DNA from: Prochlorococcus sp. AG-347-K16
Lineage (GTDB): Bacteria; Cyanobacteriota; Cyanobacteriia; PCC-6307; Cyanobiaceae
Reading direction: 5' to 3'
Assembly (NCBI GenBank): GCA_003281405.1
Contig: QCCD01000002.1
Coordinates: 1 to 64,000, forward strand
Length of the DNA: 64,000 nt
In this document: in pieces, positions 18,330-28,761 of the stretch
Position numbering within the stretch: the stretch's first letter is position 1
Layout: each line of letters begins with the position of its first letter
Program-made: the position numbers and the translations under genes
Notes under the pieces: model-generated
Database searches by the model: none
Seen by the model: the letters and a program-made list of their open reading frames with translations, nothing else
Told to the model about the DNA's origin: nothing

Positions 18330-20369
18330 ATGAACAACTATAAGCTTCAAGCTCCTTACGAACCAAATGGAGATCAACCAGAAGCTATTAAAAAATTAGT
18401 TAAAGGCGTAAATAATGGTAAACAGTTTCAGACTCTTTTAGGAGCTACTGGAACTGGAAAAACATTTACCATTGCCAATGTAATTCAACAAACAGGAAGG
18501 CCAGCACTTGTTTTAGCCCATAACAAAACGTTGGCTGCACAACTATGTAATGAATTAAGGGAATTTTTTCCAAAAAATGCTGTTGAGTACTTCATTTCTT
18601 ACTACGATTATTATCAACCTGAAGCTTATGTACCTGTAAGTGATACTTACATAGCCAAAACTGCTTCAATTAATGAAGAAATAGATATGCTTAGGCATTC
18701 TGCAACACGCTCATTATTTGAAAGAAAAGATGTAATTGTTGTAGCCTCAATAAGTTGTATTTATGGTCTTGGTATACCGAGTGAGTATTTAAAAGCTGCA
18801 GTTAAATTTGAAGTGGGAAAATCAATAAATTTACGTTCTTCTTTGAGGTCTCTGGTTGAAAATCAATATACTAGAAATGATATTGAAATTACTAGAGGTA
18901 GATTCAGAATTAAAGGTGATGTTTTAGAAATCGGTCCAGCTTATGAAGATAGATTAATAAGAATTGAGTTATTTGGTGATGAAGTCGAGGCTATTAGATA
19001 TGTTGACCCTACTACAGGAGAAATACTTGAAAGTTTGGAACAAGTTAGCGTTTACCCAGCGAAGCATTTTGTAACTCCAAAAGAAAGACTTGAGAGTGCA
19101 ATAAGTGCAATTAGAAGTGAATTAAAAACTCAACTAGATAAATTTACTTACGAAGGAAAATTATTAGAGGCTCAACGTCTAGAACAACGTACAAAATATG
19201 ATTTAGAAATGCTTAAAGAGGTTGGTTATTGTAATGGAGTTGAGAATTATGCTCGTCATTTATCAGGTAGGGAGGAAGGTTCACCGCCAGAATGTTTAAT
19301 AGATTACTTTCCCAAAGATTGGTTGTTGGTAGTTGATGAGAGTCATGTAACATGTCCTCAACTTCATGCGATGTACAACGGTGATCAATCAAGAAAAAAA
19401 GTTTTAATAGATCATGGTTTTAGATTGCCAAGTGCTGCAGATAATAGACCTTTAAAATGTGAAGAGTTTTGGGAAAAATCAAAACAGACATTATTTATAA
19501 GTGCAACCCCCGGTCAATGGGAATTAGATCAATGTGATGGTGAATTTATTGAGCAAGTTATAAGACCAACTGGGGTATTAGACCCGGTAATTGATGTAAG
19601 ACCTAGTGAAGGCCAAATAGAAGATCTGTTATCTGAAATAAGAATTCGAGCTGAAAAGAATCAAAGAGTGCTTGTGACAACACTTACTAAGAGAATGGCT
19701 GAAGATCTAACTGATTTTTTATCTGAAAATAAAGTAAGAGTTAGATATTTGCATTCCGAAATCCATTCAATTGAAAGAATTGAAATTATTCAAGACCTTA
19801 GAATGGGCGAATATGATGTTTTGGTAGGAGTTAATTTATTAAGAGAGGGACTAGATCTTCCAGAAGTATCCTTAGTCGCCATTTTAGATGCTGATAAAGA
19901 AGGTTTTCTGAGGGCAGAAAGGTCATTGATTCAAACAATAGGAAGAGCTGCCAGACATGTTGAAGGTGTGGCTTTGCTTTATGCAGATAACTTCACAGAT
20001 TCAATGAAAAGAGCAATATCTGAAACTGATAGAAGAAGAACTATTCAAAAAAAATATAACCAAGTCAATGGTATTACTCCAAAACCTGCAGGCAAAAAAA
20101 TAGAAAATTCAATATTATCTTTTCTAGAACTTTCCAGAAAACTTGATGCTGGTGGTTTATCTAAAGATTTAATAAATATAGTTAATAACAAAACTGACGC
20201 AATTCTCAGTTCCAGTGATAATCAATGTTTGCTCGAAGAATTGCCTGACTTAATAGAAAAGTTAGAAATTAAAATGAAAGACGCTGCAAAAGAGTTAAAT
20301 TTTGAAGAAGCAGCAAATTTGAGGGATAGAATCAAAAAATTAAGACAAAAATTGGCAAGAAATAATTAA
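18330..20369 (+). CDS. uvrB: Excinuclease ABC subunit B
   Basis: Damage-verification helicase of nucleotide excision repair, working with UvrA and UvrC. From the ATG at 18330 the protein has 679 residues; a TTG three bases upstream is less likely. It has Walker A GATGTGKT near 38-45, the damage-probing beta-hairpin region [12 protein letters not shown] near 92-103, helicase motif QTIGRAARH and a C-terminal UVR domain ([14 protein letters not shown]) that contacts UvrC. Its stop lies 7 bases from the convergent lysC stop. Confidence 0.97.
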   Translation: MNNYKLQAPYEPNGDQPEAIKKLVKGVNNGKQFQTLLGATGTGKTFTIANVIQQTGRPALVLAHNKTLAAQLCNELREFFPKNAVEYFISYYDYYQPEAYVPVSDTYIAKTASINEEIDMLRHSATRSLFERKDVIVVASISCIYGLGIPSEYLKAAVKFEVGKSINLRSSLRSLVENQYTRNDIEITRGRFRIKGDVLEIGPAYEDRLIRIELFGDEVEAIRYVDPTTGEILESLEQVSVYPAKHFVTPKERLESAISAIRSELKTQLDKFTYEGKLLEAQRLEQRTKYDLEMLKEVGYCNGVENYARHLSGREEGSPPECLIDYFPKDWLLVVDESHVTCPQLHAMYNGDQSRKKVLIDHGFRLPSAADNRPLKCEEFWEKSKQTLFISATPGQWELDQCDGEFIEQVIRPTGVLDPVIDVRPSEGQIEDLLSEIRIRAEKNQRVLVTTLTKRMAEDLTDFLSENKVRVRYLHSEIHSIERIEIIQDLRMGEYDVLVGVNLLREGLDLPEVSLVAILDADKEGFLRAERSLIQTIGRAARHVEGVALLYADNFTDSMKRAISETDRRRTIQKKYNQVNGITPKPAGKKIENSILSFLELSRKLDAGGLSKDLINIVNNKTDAILSSSDNQCLLEELPDLIEKLEIKMKDAAKELNFEEAANLRDRIKKLRQKLARNN

Positions 20370-20376
20370 AAAGAAC

Positions 20377-22137
20377 TTATTTTTCTAATTCGAAATGATT
20401 ATGAATCGCATTAACTGCTTTGTCACAATCTTTTTCTAAGACAATACATGAAGTCCTAATTTCACTAGTGGCAATCATTTCAATATTGATATTTTGGTCA
20501 GCCAATGCTCTAAATATTTTTCCAGCCGTCCCAACCTTAAATGCCATTCCCGCTCCTACAGTACTTACTTTTGCTATAGCAGGGCCATCTTCAATGTATG
20601 ATCCGGGTAATTTTTTTGTTAAGGCCTCAAAAACTAAGTTAGCTTTTTCTCTATCTTGTTTATTCATTGTAAGACTAATATCTTTAGTTTTTAAAGTGGA
20701 AATTCTTTCAGACTGAACAATAGTATCGATAAGTAAATTATTTTCAGCTAATGCTAAACATATCGATGCTGCTACACCTGGACGATCAGGCAGTTTTCGA
20801 AAGCTTACCTGAACTTGGTTTTTATCTAATGCAATTCCTCTTACTTCAGGTTGATCTTGTTTTTCATTGATTGGATTAACAAATATTTGTGTATCGGATA
20901 ACTTAAATTTCTCAGCAACAAATCTAATAGCTTTTGGTATATTATTAATTTCAATTACACAGCTGACTTTAATTTCACTAGTAGCTATTAACCTAACATT
21001 TATATTCGCTTGAGATAAAGTATCAAATAAATCAGCTGAAACACTAGGTCTGCCCATAATGCCTGCTCCTTGAATACTTAATTTTGTCATGTTTGTTTTT
21101 AGATTATATTCTCCCCCTAATTGACTAGTTATAAGTTCACATTGTTCTGCAGTCTTTTTTACTTCTAATTCACCAACAGTAAATGTAATATCGTTTTTAT
21201 TTCCATCATTTGTCGCTTGTATTATTAAATCTACGTTAATACTTGCTTCTGAAAGTTTTTCAAATATTTGCGCAGCAATCCCAGGCCTATCAGGAATATT
21301 TGAGAGACTGAATACTGCTTGGTTTTCTAATACTTCAAGACTATTGACTGTTTTTGTTAATTCTAAGCTTCCTCTTTTTAGCGGGAGAGGTTGGATTTGA
21401 CTTTCTAAGAGAGTCCCACTGGAGTCACTTTGGCTTGATTTGACACACAATTTAATTCCATAATTGCGAGCAATTTCTACTGCTCTTGGATGGAGAACTG
21501 AAGCACCGACGCTTGCAAGTTCAAGCATTTCCTCGCAGCTAATTGCATCTAAGAGTTTTGCATTAGGAACAATCCTTGGATCAGTAGTAAGAACCCCTGG
21601 AACGTCTGTATAAATTTCGCAAGTCTCAGCTCCTAAAGCTGTTGATAAAGCTACCGCGGAAGTATCTGAACCACCTCTACCCAAAGTTGTAATTTCCATT
21701 GAACCCGTATGGCTTAATGTTGTTCCTTGAAATCCAGCTACGACAACTACAAAACCCTGATTTAAATAATTTTGGATCCTTTCTGTTTTAACATCCAGAA
21801 TTCTCGCTTTCCCATGAATTGATTCAGTAATAATTCCAACCTGGCTTCCAGTCATTGAAATTGCAGGTATTCCGTATTCGTTTAATGCCATTGATAGAAG
21901 AGCTATGGTTACTTGCTCTCCAGTTGAGAGAAGCATATCCAATTCTCTTCGATTAGGATTTTTACTAATTGATTCCGCTAAACAATTTAAATCATCTGTA
22001 GTTTGCCCCATCGCAGAGACAACTACGACAATTTCATTCCCTGCTTCTTTACTTTGACAAATGCTACTTGCAATATTTTTAATTTTTTTTATATCACCGA
22101 CAGAAGTACCGCCAAATTTTTTTACTAGTAAAGCCAT
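20377..22137 (-). CDS. lysC: Aspartate kinase with four ACT domains
   Basis: Phosphorylates aspartate, the first step to lysine, threonine and methionine. The 586-residue protein has an N-terminal kinase domain (KFGGTSVGD at 7-15, TTLGRGGSDTSAVAL near 150-165) and a long regulatory half containing four ACT domains in two tandem pairs (about 265-425 and 430-586), recognisable by repeated LPDRPGVAA/IPDRPGIAA and INVRLIATSEIKVSC/INIEMIATSEIRTSC stretches. Such double pairs are typical of cyanobacterial enzymes, where Lys and Thr bind as inhibitors. It follows holA on the same strand by 39 bases. Confidence 0.95.
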   Translation of the reverse strand: MALLVKKFGGTSVGDIKKIKNIASSICQSKEAGNEIVVVVSAMGQTTDDLNCLAESISKNPNRRELDMLLSTGEQVTIALLSMALNEYGIPAISMTGSQVGIITESIHGKARILDVKTERIQNYLNQGFVVVVAGFQGTTLSHTGSMEITTLGRGGSDTSAVALSTALGAETCEIYTDVPGVLTTDPRIVPNAKLLDAISCEEMLELASVGASVLHPRAVEIARNYGIKLCVKSSQSDSSGTLLESQIQPLPLKRGSLELTKTVNSLEVLENQAVFSLSNIPDRPGIAAQIFEKLSEASINVDLIIQATNDGNKNDITFTVGELEVKKTAEQCELITSQLGGEYNLKTNMTKLSIQGAGIMGRPSVSADLFDTLSQANINVRLIATSEIKVSCVIEINNIPKAIRFVAEKFKLSDTQIFVNPINEKQDQPEVRGIALDKNQVQVSFRKLPDRPGVAASICLALAENNLLIDTIVQSERISTLKTKDISLTMNKQDREKANLVFEALTKKLPGSYIEDGPAIAKVSTVGAGMAFKVGTAGKIFRALADQNINIEMIATSEIRTSCIVLEKDCDKAVNAIHNHFELEK

Positions 22138-22176
22138 ATTTAAATGATAATGTAAATTCTTAAACTTATAATTTGG

Positions 22177-23178
22177 TTAACTTAAATTAATTAATTTCTC
22201 TGTAAAAACATTTATAGGATTATTACCTTGTTTTAGTAATGATTCAATATCTAGTAAGTTACTCATTAAATTAATTAAATATTCTTGAGATACATTTTTG
22301 ACTTTTTTTCGAATAAAAAAAATTCGTTTTGGATTAGAAATGCCTGCAAGATTACAAATCTTTTCTGCATTATCGTTACCTGAATTAACTGCTAGTTTTA
22401 TAATGGTATGAATTCTTATTTGACTAATTAAACCTGCATTTAGTCTTAAAGCAGGTTCTCCTTTCTGTAAAGAATAATTTATTTCAATAAGGCTTTCATT
22501 AATATTTTTTTGTAAGAGAAGATCAATGATTTTGAAAATATTGGATTGATGATCACTAAATATTTTTTTTACATCAATACTTTTAAGAAAAAGTTGTGAA
22601 TTCGAATCACTTGATATTGCAGAGAGGTATGTTTTAGCTTTGGCTAATTCATTTATTAGTTTAAAGCTGTCATTACCAACTGAATCAATTATTAATTCAG
22701 CTGCATTTTTATCAATTTTGATATTCATTTCATTTGCTGCATCTTCTAAAAATCTTTTTTGGCCCTCATAGTCCCAGATTTCTGGTAAAGAAAATGATTT
22801 TTCTTTGGCTAAATTATTTTTAATAAGTTTTTGTAAAAATTTAGTACTCTTTAGTCTTGAGTCTGGTTTTTTTGTATTTTGCAAAATGAAATAAGTATTT
22901 TGAGGTATATTGTCATGAATTTTTTCAAATTTAGTTCTTAGATCTTCATTTTTGGCAGTAAAAATGGGATTATTTTTCAATGTAACTATTCTGTATCCAT
23001 CTCCAAAAGGAGGTGTAAGAACTTCATCAAAAGCTTTATTGACTTGTTCATCATCATCTCCATTTAAATTAGTTACGTTTATTTCTTTCCATTCTTTGGA
23101 TACTTCCTTATCAATTAATTTTTGAATAAATGTATTTTGAGCATTTAGATCATTACCCCATAATATTTGTATTGGCAT
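22177..23178 (-). CDS. holA: DNA polymerase III delta subunit
   Basis: Clamp-loader subunit that opens the sliding clamp. The 333-residue protein shows weak but consistent family features: an N-terminal IQILWGNDLNAQNTF segment, a FGDGYRIVTLKN strand, and a helical C-terminal domain with GEPALRLNAGLISQIR and a CNLAGISNP motif. Like other delta subunits it lacks a functional Walker A. It is divergent from cobH (58 bases between starts) and precedes lysC. The other clamp-loader gene dnaX is at 6872. Confidence 0.85.
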   Translation of the reverse strand: MPIQILWGNDLNAQNTFIQKLIDKEVSKEWKEINVTNLNGDDDEQVNKAFDEVLTPPFGDGYRIVTLKNNPIFTAKNEDLRTKFEKIHDNIPQNTYFILQNTKKPDSRLKSTKFLQKLIKNNLAKEKSFSLPEIWDYEGQKRFLEDAANEMNIKIDKNAAELIIDSVGNDSFKLINELAKAKTYLSAISSDSNSQLFLKSIDVKKIFSDHQSNIFKIIDLLLQKNINESLIEINYSLQKGEPALRLNAGLISQIRIHTIIKLAVNSGNDNAEKICNLAGISNPKRIFFIRKKVKNVSQEYLINLMSNLLDIESLLKQGNNPINVFTEKLINLS

Positions 23179-23236
23179 AATAGCTCAATAAAAACCATAT
23201 ATTAACTATGATTACTTCTAACACAAATTAAATTTA

Positions 23237-23860
23237 ATGGTAATAGATCATCCAATTTTTTTGGAAAGCATCAGATTCATAAGATCTCGTTTAGCAGCCA
23301 ATGATCTAAATTATTTGGAAAAAAAAGTATTAGAGAGATTAGTCCATACTTCAGGAGATTTTACGGTTCAAAATCTTGTAAATTTTAGTGAAGGTGCTTG
23401 TGAAAAGGGTCTTCAGGCACTTAAAAATGGTGCTCCGATTTTAACTGATACCGATATGGCAGCAGCAGCAATAAAATCTATGGCAGAAAATACAACTAGG
23501 AATAAAGTATTCACCGCTAGAATGTGGTTTGGAAAAAATAATCATACAAACTTAACTAAAACTGCATATGGCTTAAGTGAAGGTTGGAAGGAGTTATCCG
23601 CTATAAATTCTGGAAGCAAATCTCCTATTGTAGTTATTGGCAGTTCGCCTACAGCGTTAACTTATTTAATTGATATTTTAGAAAATGCAAAAGATTTACC
23701 TAGTTTAATTATCGGAATGCCTGTTGGATTTATTGGAGTAGAGAATAGCAAAAATAAACTGATTTCCACCGATCTTCCTAGAATTGTTTTGAATTCAACT
23801 AGAGGAGGTGCTGCCATGGCAGCTGCTGCGGTTAACGCCTTATTGAGGGAAACTATTTAA
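23237..23860 (+). CDS. cobH: Precorrin-8X methylmutase
   Basis: Moves a methyl group from C-11 to C-12 of precorrin-8X (or cobalt-precorrin-8) to give hydrogenobyrinic or cobyrinic acid in vitamin B12 synthesis. The 207 residues are normal length. The catalytic His37 is in ERLVHTSGDF, and the family motifs GAPILTDTDMAA and GMPVGFIGVENSK are present. The same enzyme is called CbiC in the cobalt-early pathway, which cyanobacteria probably use. It stands alone, converging on mutS. Confidence 0.93.
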   Translation: MVIDHPIFLESIRFIRSRLAANDLNYLEKKVLERLVHTSGDFTVQNLVNFSEGACEKGLQALKNGAPILTDTDMAAAAIKSMAENTTRNKVFTARMWFGKNNHTNLTKTAYGLSEGWKELSAINSGSKSPIVVIGSSPTALTYLIDILENAKDLPSLIIGMPVGFIGVENSKNKLISTDLPRIVLNSTRGGAAMAAAAVNALLRETI

Positions 23861-23891
23861 AGAGTATTTATTTTATAAAAATGTTAAAAAT

Positions 23892-26633
23892 CTATTTAAT
23901 ATCATAATTTAATTTGTTATTTTCTTCTAAAGAATTTAAAACTGATTTTGCTTTTTCTATCACTTCTTTTGGGACTCCTGCTAATTTAGCTGCTTCTATG
24001 CCATAGCTTTTGTTTGAGCCCCCTTTAACAATCCTGTGGCTAAAAATGAGCTGATCATTATTTTGTTCTACTAAAACTTGAAAATTTTGTATATTCTTAT
24101 TTGAATTTTTTAAATAATTAAGCTCATGATAGTGCGTAGCAAAAACAGTATTACATTGAATTTTTTTTGCAAGATATTCACTTACTGACCAAGCTATTGA
24201 AAGTCCATCAAAAGTAGATGTCCCTCTGCCAATCTCATCAAGTAAAACTAGTGAGCTAGAAGTTGCCTGATTTAGAATTGATGCAGTTTCAGACATTTCT
24301 ACCATAAATGTTGATTGTCCAGATGATTGATCATCAACAGCCCCAATTCTTGTGAAAATCCTATCTGCAATCTTGATTTCAGCATTATTAGCAGGAACAA
24401 AGCTACCAATTTGTGTGAGAATTTGTATTAAACCAAGTTGTCTTATAAAGCAACTTTTTCCGCTTGCATTTGGACCGGTTAATATAATTAATTTTTGATT
24501 GTCCTCAAAAGAGATATCGTTTGCTACAAACTTTTTATCACTTAACAATTGCTCTACAATTGGATTTCTACCGGCGATAATTTTTGTACTATTTTTTGTT
24601 ATTGAATCATTTATTGGTATTAATGAAGGTTTTATAAAATTGTTTTCTAATGAAGTAATTGATAAACCAAGTAGTGCATCAAGAGATGCTATGGATTTTG
24701 CGATTGATCTTATTTGTTTTGTTTTTTCAGCAACTATATTTCTTAATTCGCAGAAAATTTCATATTCTTTTGATGAAGCTCTACTTTTTATTTGGAAAAT
24801 CTTATTTTCTTTATTTTTAATTTCAGAAGTGATATACCTTTCTTCATTAGTAAGTGTTTGCCTTTTGATCCAATGTTGTGGAGCTAAATTAACTTTTGAC
24901 TTATTAATAGAAATGTAATAACCAAAATTTTTATGAAATTGAATTTTTAGGTTTGAAATTTTGCTAATTTTTCTTTCCTTTGATTCCTCTTTATTTAGCC
25001 ACTCAGAGTAATCATCCATTAAATTTCGTAAACCATCTAATATATTGTCAACACCATCGTGGATCATGCCTCCTTCACTAATATTTAGAGGAGGATTTTC
25101 TACTAATTTAAAACTTATAGTATCAGCTAATTCTAAGAGTCCTTCATCAATATTTTCTAATTGATCAGTCCAATCTGGGAGATCATATTTAAATAATTCA
25201 ATTATGGATTTTAGTCTAGGCAATTTTTTTAAACCTTCAGCTATTGCAATTAAGTCTCTGGGACTTGCATGACCAGCACAAGCTCTACCTGCAAGTCTTT
25301 CTAAATCCCCCATTGCTCTAAGTAAATTTTGGGTATCTGTACGTAATTTTTTAGATTCAAGAAAGTTTGTAATTATATTTTGTCTTTTATAAATTTCATT
25401 AACGTTTAATAGTGGTGAATCTATCCACCTTCTTAAACACCTTGCGCCCATGCAGGTATAAGTCCTATCAATACTCCATAGTAGCGAACCTACATAATTG
25501 TTTTCTCGTTGCGTATTTTTGATTTCTAAGTTTTTTTGAGTTTGATAATCAATAATTAATTTGTTGTGACCATATTGGATTTGTGGAAAGTCTAATGAGA
25601 TTTTTAAAGAAGAATCTTTATCTAAATTTGAAGGATTAATTTTTTCTAAATAATTTAATAAACCTCCAAGTGATCTAGTTGCATTGTTTAAATTTTTAAG
25701 TCCTATTCCCTCTAGGTTTGCAATTTGGAAATAATTTTTTATTAGATAATTTGCTTCATTAATTCCAAAATTAGTCTCTTGAGAAACAGTATATGTAATT
25801 TGACTATTTCCTTTAATTAATAAATCTCTTACTGCATTGCTTCCTACAATGATTTCTGAAGAATCTAATTTAATAATTTCATCAAATAGTTTTGACAGAG
25901 ATTGGCCTTCTAAAGTTATTAATTCTCCTGTGCTTACATCAGCTTTTGATATACCCCATTCATAAGATTCATCTGAGTTTTTTTCGGATAAGTAAATAGC
26001 AGTAATCCAATTATTTTTCTTCGCTATCAACATCCCCTCTTCAATTACGGTTCCAGGAGTAATTATTCTTGTTATTCCTCTTTTAATTGGAGTCCCATAA
26101 TTCCCAGAACTTTTTTCTAATTGATCACATATAACCACAGAATAATTCTTTTTAATTAAATCAGCACAGTATCTCTCCATTGCATGATGGGGAACCCCTG
26201 CCATAGGGATCTTTCCAATCTCTTTACCAGCATCTTTACTGGTAAGCGTTATTTCTAAAAGGTTAGATATTAATACAGCGTCCTCAAAAAAACATTCAAA
26301 AAAATCTCCTAATCTATAAAGTAATAACCTATCTTTATTTTCTTCTTTTAAGGTTACATAATGCTTCATTACAGGAGTTAATTTCAGTTTTGAAACTGTT
26401 TTATAGCTATAAGATTCTTCATTGATGTAAACATTTTTATTATTTGAAATTAAATCACTCTTGAATTTATTTATTAAATTAGTTGAATTTTTTCTTTGTC
26501 TGGGTCTTTTTTGCGATTCTTTTTTTAAATCTTCCAAAGATAAATCTTCTGGAATTTTTGTGATTTCTTTTTGCTCATTATTATCATTACCAATCGCAAA
26601 TAAATTCTTTTGAATTATCGTATCTTCTTGCAT
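23892..26633 (-). CDS. mutS: DNA mismatch repair protein MutS
   Basis: Recognises base mismatches. It is a MutS1: the mismatch-reading motif GDFFECF keeps the Phe-x-Glu pair. The 913 residues have Walker A GPNASGKS near 716-723 and [14 protein letters not shown] near 795. The usual MutS start ([13 protein letters not shown]) occurs only at residue 86, so there is an extra N-terminal stretch of about 85 residues, rich in Lys, Asn and Glu, with a QKNLF pentapeptide at 8-12 that fits the sliding-clamp-binding consensus. The C terminus, which carries that motif in some bacteria, ends here with no such sequence. It is divergent from psbZ. Confidence 0.96.
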   Translation of the reverse strand: MQEDTIIQKNLFAIGNDNNEQKEITKIPEDLSLEDLKKESQKRPRQRKNSTNLINKFKSDLISNNKNVYINEESYSYKTVSKLKLTPVMKHYVTLKEENKDRLLLYRLGDFFECFFEDAVLISNLLEITLTSKDAGKEIGKIPMAGVPHHAMERYCADLIKKNYSVVICDQLEKSSGNYGTPIKRGITRIITPGTVIEEGMLIAKKNNWITAIYLSEKNSDESYEWGISKADVSTGELITLEGQSLSKLFDEIIKLDSSEIIVGSNAVRDLLIKGNSQITYTVSQETNFGINEANYLIKNYFQIANLEGIGLKNLNNATRSLGGLLNYLEKINPSNLDKDSSLKISLDFPQIQYGHNKLIIDYQTQKNLEIKNTQRENNYVGSLLWSIDRTYTCMGARCLRRWIDSPLLNVNEIYKRQNIITNFLESKKLRTDTQNLLRAMGDLERLAGRACAGHASPRDLIAIAEGLKKLPRLKSIIELFKYDLPDWTDQLENIDEGLLELADTISFKLVENPPLNISEGGMIHDGVDNILDGLRNLMDDYSEWLNKEESKERKISKISNLKIQFHKNFGYYISINKSKVNLAPQHWIKRQTLTNEERYITSEIKNKENKIFQIKSRASSKEYEIFCELRNIVAEKTKQIRSIAKSIASLDALLGLSITSLENNFIKPSLIPINDSITKNSTKIIAGRNPIVEQLLSDKKFVANDISFEDNQKLIILTGPNASGKSCFIRQLGLIQILTQIGSFVPANNAEIKIADRIFTRIGAVDDQSSGQSTFMVEMSETASILNQATSSSLVLLDEIGRGTSTFDGLSIAWSVSEYLAKKIQCNTVFATHYHELNYLKNSNKNIQNFQVLVEQNNDQLIFSHRIVKGGSNKSYGIEAAKLAGVPKEVIEKAKSVLNSLEENNKLNYDIK

Positions 26634-26745
26634 ACTTTTTTAATTCCTAAATAGATACTAGGTAGAATTTTTTTTTTTGCATTTAAAGTGGCTAAAGTAT
26701 GTAAATTTTCTCTAAAAATTATCATTTTCATGAGATTATAGTATT

Positions 26746-26751
26746 TATAAT
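26746..26751 (+). promoter_or_regulatory. Probable -10 element of psbZ
   Basis: A perfect TATAAT lies 22 bases before the psbZ ATG, placing a transcription start near 26758 with a leader of about 16 bases. No good -35 box is apparent at 17 bases upstream, which is common for Prochlorococcus promoters. AT-rich context lowers confidence. Confidence 0.45.
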
Positions 26752-26773
26752 ATTTGAAACTTAAGACTGAATT

Positions 26774-26971
26774 ATGCAGGCTGTTAACTTTTTCTTCGTA
26801 AATGCTCTTTTATTTGCTTCTTTAATTGCTGTAGTTGGAGTACCCGTTTTATATGTGACTCAACCTTCTACTGAGGAAGGACAGCGAGAAAGTAGGAGAA
26901 AAATTTATTCTATTGCTGCTGTTTGGGTTGTTTTGGTTTTTGTGACAGGGATAGTTTCTTCATTAGTTTGA
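26774..26971 (+). CDS. psbZ: Photosystem II protein PsbZ (Ycf9)
   Basis: Small thylakoid membrane subunit of photosystem II, near CP43, involved in stability and energy dissipation. The 65 residues form two membrane helices (about 5-25 and 40-62) joined by the conserved hydrophilic loop VTQPSTEEGQRESRRKIYS. The length and loop fit PsbZ well. It lies just upstream of ribH on the same strand (49 bases). Confidence 0.95.
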   Translation: MQAVNFFFVNALLFASLIAVVGVPVLYVTQPSTEEGQRESRRKIYSIAAVWVVLVFVTGIVSSLV

Positions 26972-27020
26972 ACTTAATACCTTTTCGTGAGAATCTATTA
27001 ATACATCTAAGTAAAATTTA

Positions 27021-27497
27021 ATGGCTATTTTTGAGGGCTCTTTTACTAATGCCTCTACTTTAAAAGTTGGGATTGTAATAGCAAGATTTAATGATTTAAT
27101 TACAAATAAAATTCTATCTGGATGTCTTGATTGTTTAAAAAGACATGGTTTAGATACTTCTGAATTAAGCAATCAAGTAGATATAGTTTGGGTTCCTGGT
27201 TCATTCGAATTACCAATCGCAGCTAAAACTCTCATGAAAAAAAAGAGTTATGACGTTGTAATTGCTCTTGGGGCTGTGATCCGTGGTGAAACTTCTCACT
27301 ATGATGTAGTTATATCTGAGGCGAGCAAAGGTATTTCGCAAGTTTCAAATGATAATAATGTTCCAATTATTTTTGGAGTTTTGACTACTGATACAATGCA
27401 GCAGGCTTTAGAAAGAGCAGGGATTAAAAATAATCTTGGTTGGAATTATGCTTTACAAGCAATTGAAATGGGATCTTTAATTAAAAATTTAAATTAA
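27021..27497 (+). CDS. ribH: 6,7-dimethyl-8-ribityllumazine synthase
   Basis: Penultimate step of riboflavin synthesis: joins 5-amino-6-ribitylaminouracil with dihydroxybutanone phosphate. The 158 residues are typical for this capsid-like enzyme, with [10 protein letters not shown] at the N terminus, [24 protein letters not shown] and [17 protein letters not shown], which contain the substrate- and phosphate-binding residues. It follows psbZ and precedes the tRNA-Gly gene. Confidence 0.96.
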   Translation: MAIFEGSFTNASTLKVGIVIARFNDLITNKILSGCLDCLKRHGLDTSELSNQVDIVWVPGSFELPIAAKTLMKKKSYDVVIALGAVIRGETSHYDVVISEASKGISQVSNDNNVPIIFGVLTTDTMQQALERAGIKNNLGWNYALQAIEMGSLIKNLN

Positions 27498-27558
27498 TTG
27501 AAAAAATTTAATTATTTTTATCATTGATCCCTTCTTTAAGATAAAATAGAAAAGTTAT

Positions 27559-27630
27559 GCGGATGTAGCTCAGTGGTAGAGCATCTCCTTGCCAAGGAGA
27601 ATGTCGAGAGTTCGAATCTCTTCATCCGCT
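27559..27630 (+). tRNA. trnG: tRNA-Gly (anticodon GCC)
   Basis: A complete 72-base cloverleaf: acceptor arm GCGGATG/CATCCGC, D arm GCTC/GAGC, anticodon stem TCTCC/GGAGA with loop TTGCCAA and anticodon GCC at 27591-27593, and T arm GAGAG TTCGAAT CTCTT-type. The discriminator is T27630, and the next bases are TTTA, so the CCA end is not encoded. It lies between ribH and the SnoaL-like gene. Confidence 0.97.
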
Positions 27631-27675
27631 TTTAATGTTTGTATCTTTTAAGATATTCTTAATAAAAATTTCGTA

Positions 27676-28107
27676 ATGACAAGAGTAATTTCTATTGAGG
27701 ATTTAAAGGGATTATTTACTAAACCTTATGGTATGGATGCACCAACAAAACAAAAATGGGCTGAATTTTATAATGAGAATGTTATTTTCACAGACCCAAC
27801 TCAGGAAACAGAGGGATTAGATTCTTATGTTAAAGCTCAAGAAAAGCTAGTTAAAAGATGTGATGATGTTTTTTTAGAAACTCATGCAATTTCCATAACT
27901 GGGGATTGTGGATTTGTTGAATGGACAATGGGTTTAAAAATTATGGGTAAAGAATTTATTTATCCTGGAACTACTCGTTTATTATTTGGTGAAAATGGAT
28001 TAATCAAAGAGCACAGAGATTACTTTGATTTTTGCGGACCAACTTTTGGACCAGTTCCTATTTTAGGACCTTTTATCAGATGGCTTTATAGTAAATTTGT
28101 ATCTTGA
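27676..28107 (+). CDS. SnoaL/NTF2-like small protein
   Basis: A 143-residue protein with the fold pattern of the SnoaL/NTF2-like superfamily: a helix-rich start (KQKWAEFYNENVIFTDPTQETEG), then strands with GFVEWTMGLKI and TTRLLFGENGLIKEHRDYFDF. The Asp of the EHRDYFD strand is at the position often catalytic in ketosteroid-isomerase-like proteins, but substrate and reaction are unknown. The C terminus (GPVPILGPFIRWLYSKFV) is hydrophobic and may sit on a membrane. A hairpin terminator follows directly. Confidence 0.7.
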   Translation: MTRVISIEDLKGLFTKPYGMDAPTKQKWAEFYNENVIFTDPTQETEGLDSYVKAQEKLVKRCDDVFLETHAISITGDCGFVEWTMGLKIMGKEFIYPGTTRLLFGENGLIKEHRDYFDFCGPTFGPVPILGPFIRWLYSKFVS

Positions 28108-28108
28108 T

Positions 28109-28128
28109 TTTGTTTCTCTAGAAACAAA
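28109..28128. terminator. Bidirectional hairpin terminator
   Basis: An 8-bp perfect stem TTTGTTTC / GAAACAAA with a 4-base loop lies directly after the stop of the SnoaL-like gene and 6 bases before the end of the convergent acetyltransferase gene. T-runs follow on the plus strand and A/T-rich DNA on the other side, so it could stop transcription from both directions. The stem has few GC pairs. Confidence 0.5.
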
Positions 28129-28133
28129 GTGTT

Positions 28134-28589
28134 TTATATTTCACGAATTAATAAATTTTGAGAAGTAACTTCTTTAAAGTCAAATTGAGAATAAAACAAT
28201 TTTTTATTTGTTGTCATTAAATATATTTTTTTTGTGTTTTTAATTTTTTTAGAAGATAAAAGATTTTTTACAATTAATGTGCCAAAACCTTTGCCTTGGT
28301 GATTTTGATCTATAACAATATCCCAAAGTACTCCGCGGTAAATCCCATCGGTTAAAGCTCTACCAAAACCAACTATTTCCTTACCAACCCAAAGACTTAT
28401 TACTACATCACTGTTAGCAAGACATTTTTTTAGATCATTAATTGTTCTATTTTTTGCCCAGAAAGCATTGGTATCTAGTAATTTTTGTAGCTTAATTAAT
28501 CCATTGGTTGGTTTAAGATTAGGACCTAACCCAAAAACCCTTAACCCCAAAGCTCCTTTGGCATGTTTGATTATAGATATTTCTTTCAT
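28134..28589 (-). CDS. GNAT-family N-acetyltransferase
   Basis: A 151-residue acetyltransferase using acetyl-CoA. Motif A is clear: VLWDIVIDQNHQGKGFGTLIV holds the pyrophosphate-binding QxxGxG at about residues 99-104. The C-terminal LMTTNKKLFYSQFDF matches motif B. The arrangement resembles plastid Ycf52/NSI-type enzymes (IWDV-type strand before the loop), so a protein or amine substrate is possible, but it is not known here. It converges with the SnoaL-like gene and is divergent from secA. Confidence 0.8.
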   Translation of the reverse strand: MKEISIIKHAKGALGLRVFGLGPNLKPTNGLIKLQKLLDTNAFWAKNRTINDLKKCLANSDVVISLWVGKEIVGFGRALTDGIYRGVLWDIVIDQNHQGKGFGTLIVKNLLSSKKIKNTKKIYLMTTNKKLFYSQFDFKEVTSQNLLIREI

Positions 28590-28719
28590 TTATTAAAAGA
28601 TTTTTGAAAAGTGATTTCAGTTAGGTAATTTTTGGGATTCAATCTAAATACCTTAATTGATCGTTTCTATAAAATTAAAGAGATAATAGTTTTCTTCATT
28701 CTGTTGTAACGCACTAATT

Positions 28720-28725
28720 TATAAT
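28720..28725 (+). promoter_or_regulatory. Probable -10 element of secA
   Basis: TATAAT lies 36 bases before the secA ATG, giving a start of transcription near 28732. A Shine-Dalgarno AAGGA at 28748-28752 is well placed for the ATG at 28762. No consensus -35 box is evident. Confidence 0.4.
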
Positions 28726-28761
28726 GTTTGTAATAGGATAAATTTTTAAGGACTTTAACTT

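Noticed and set aside
24499-24918. 139-codon plus-strand frame within mutS
   Set aside because: It is opposite the conserved MutS core, with no independent start signal or recognisable domain.
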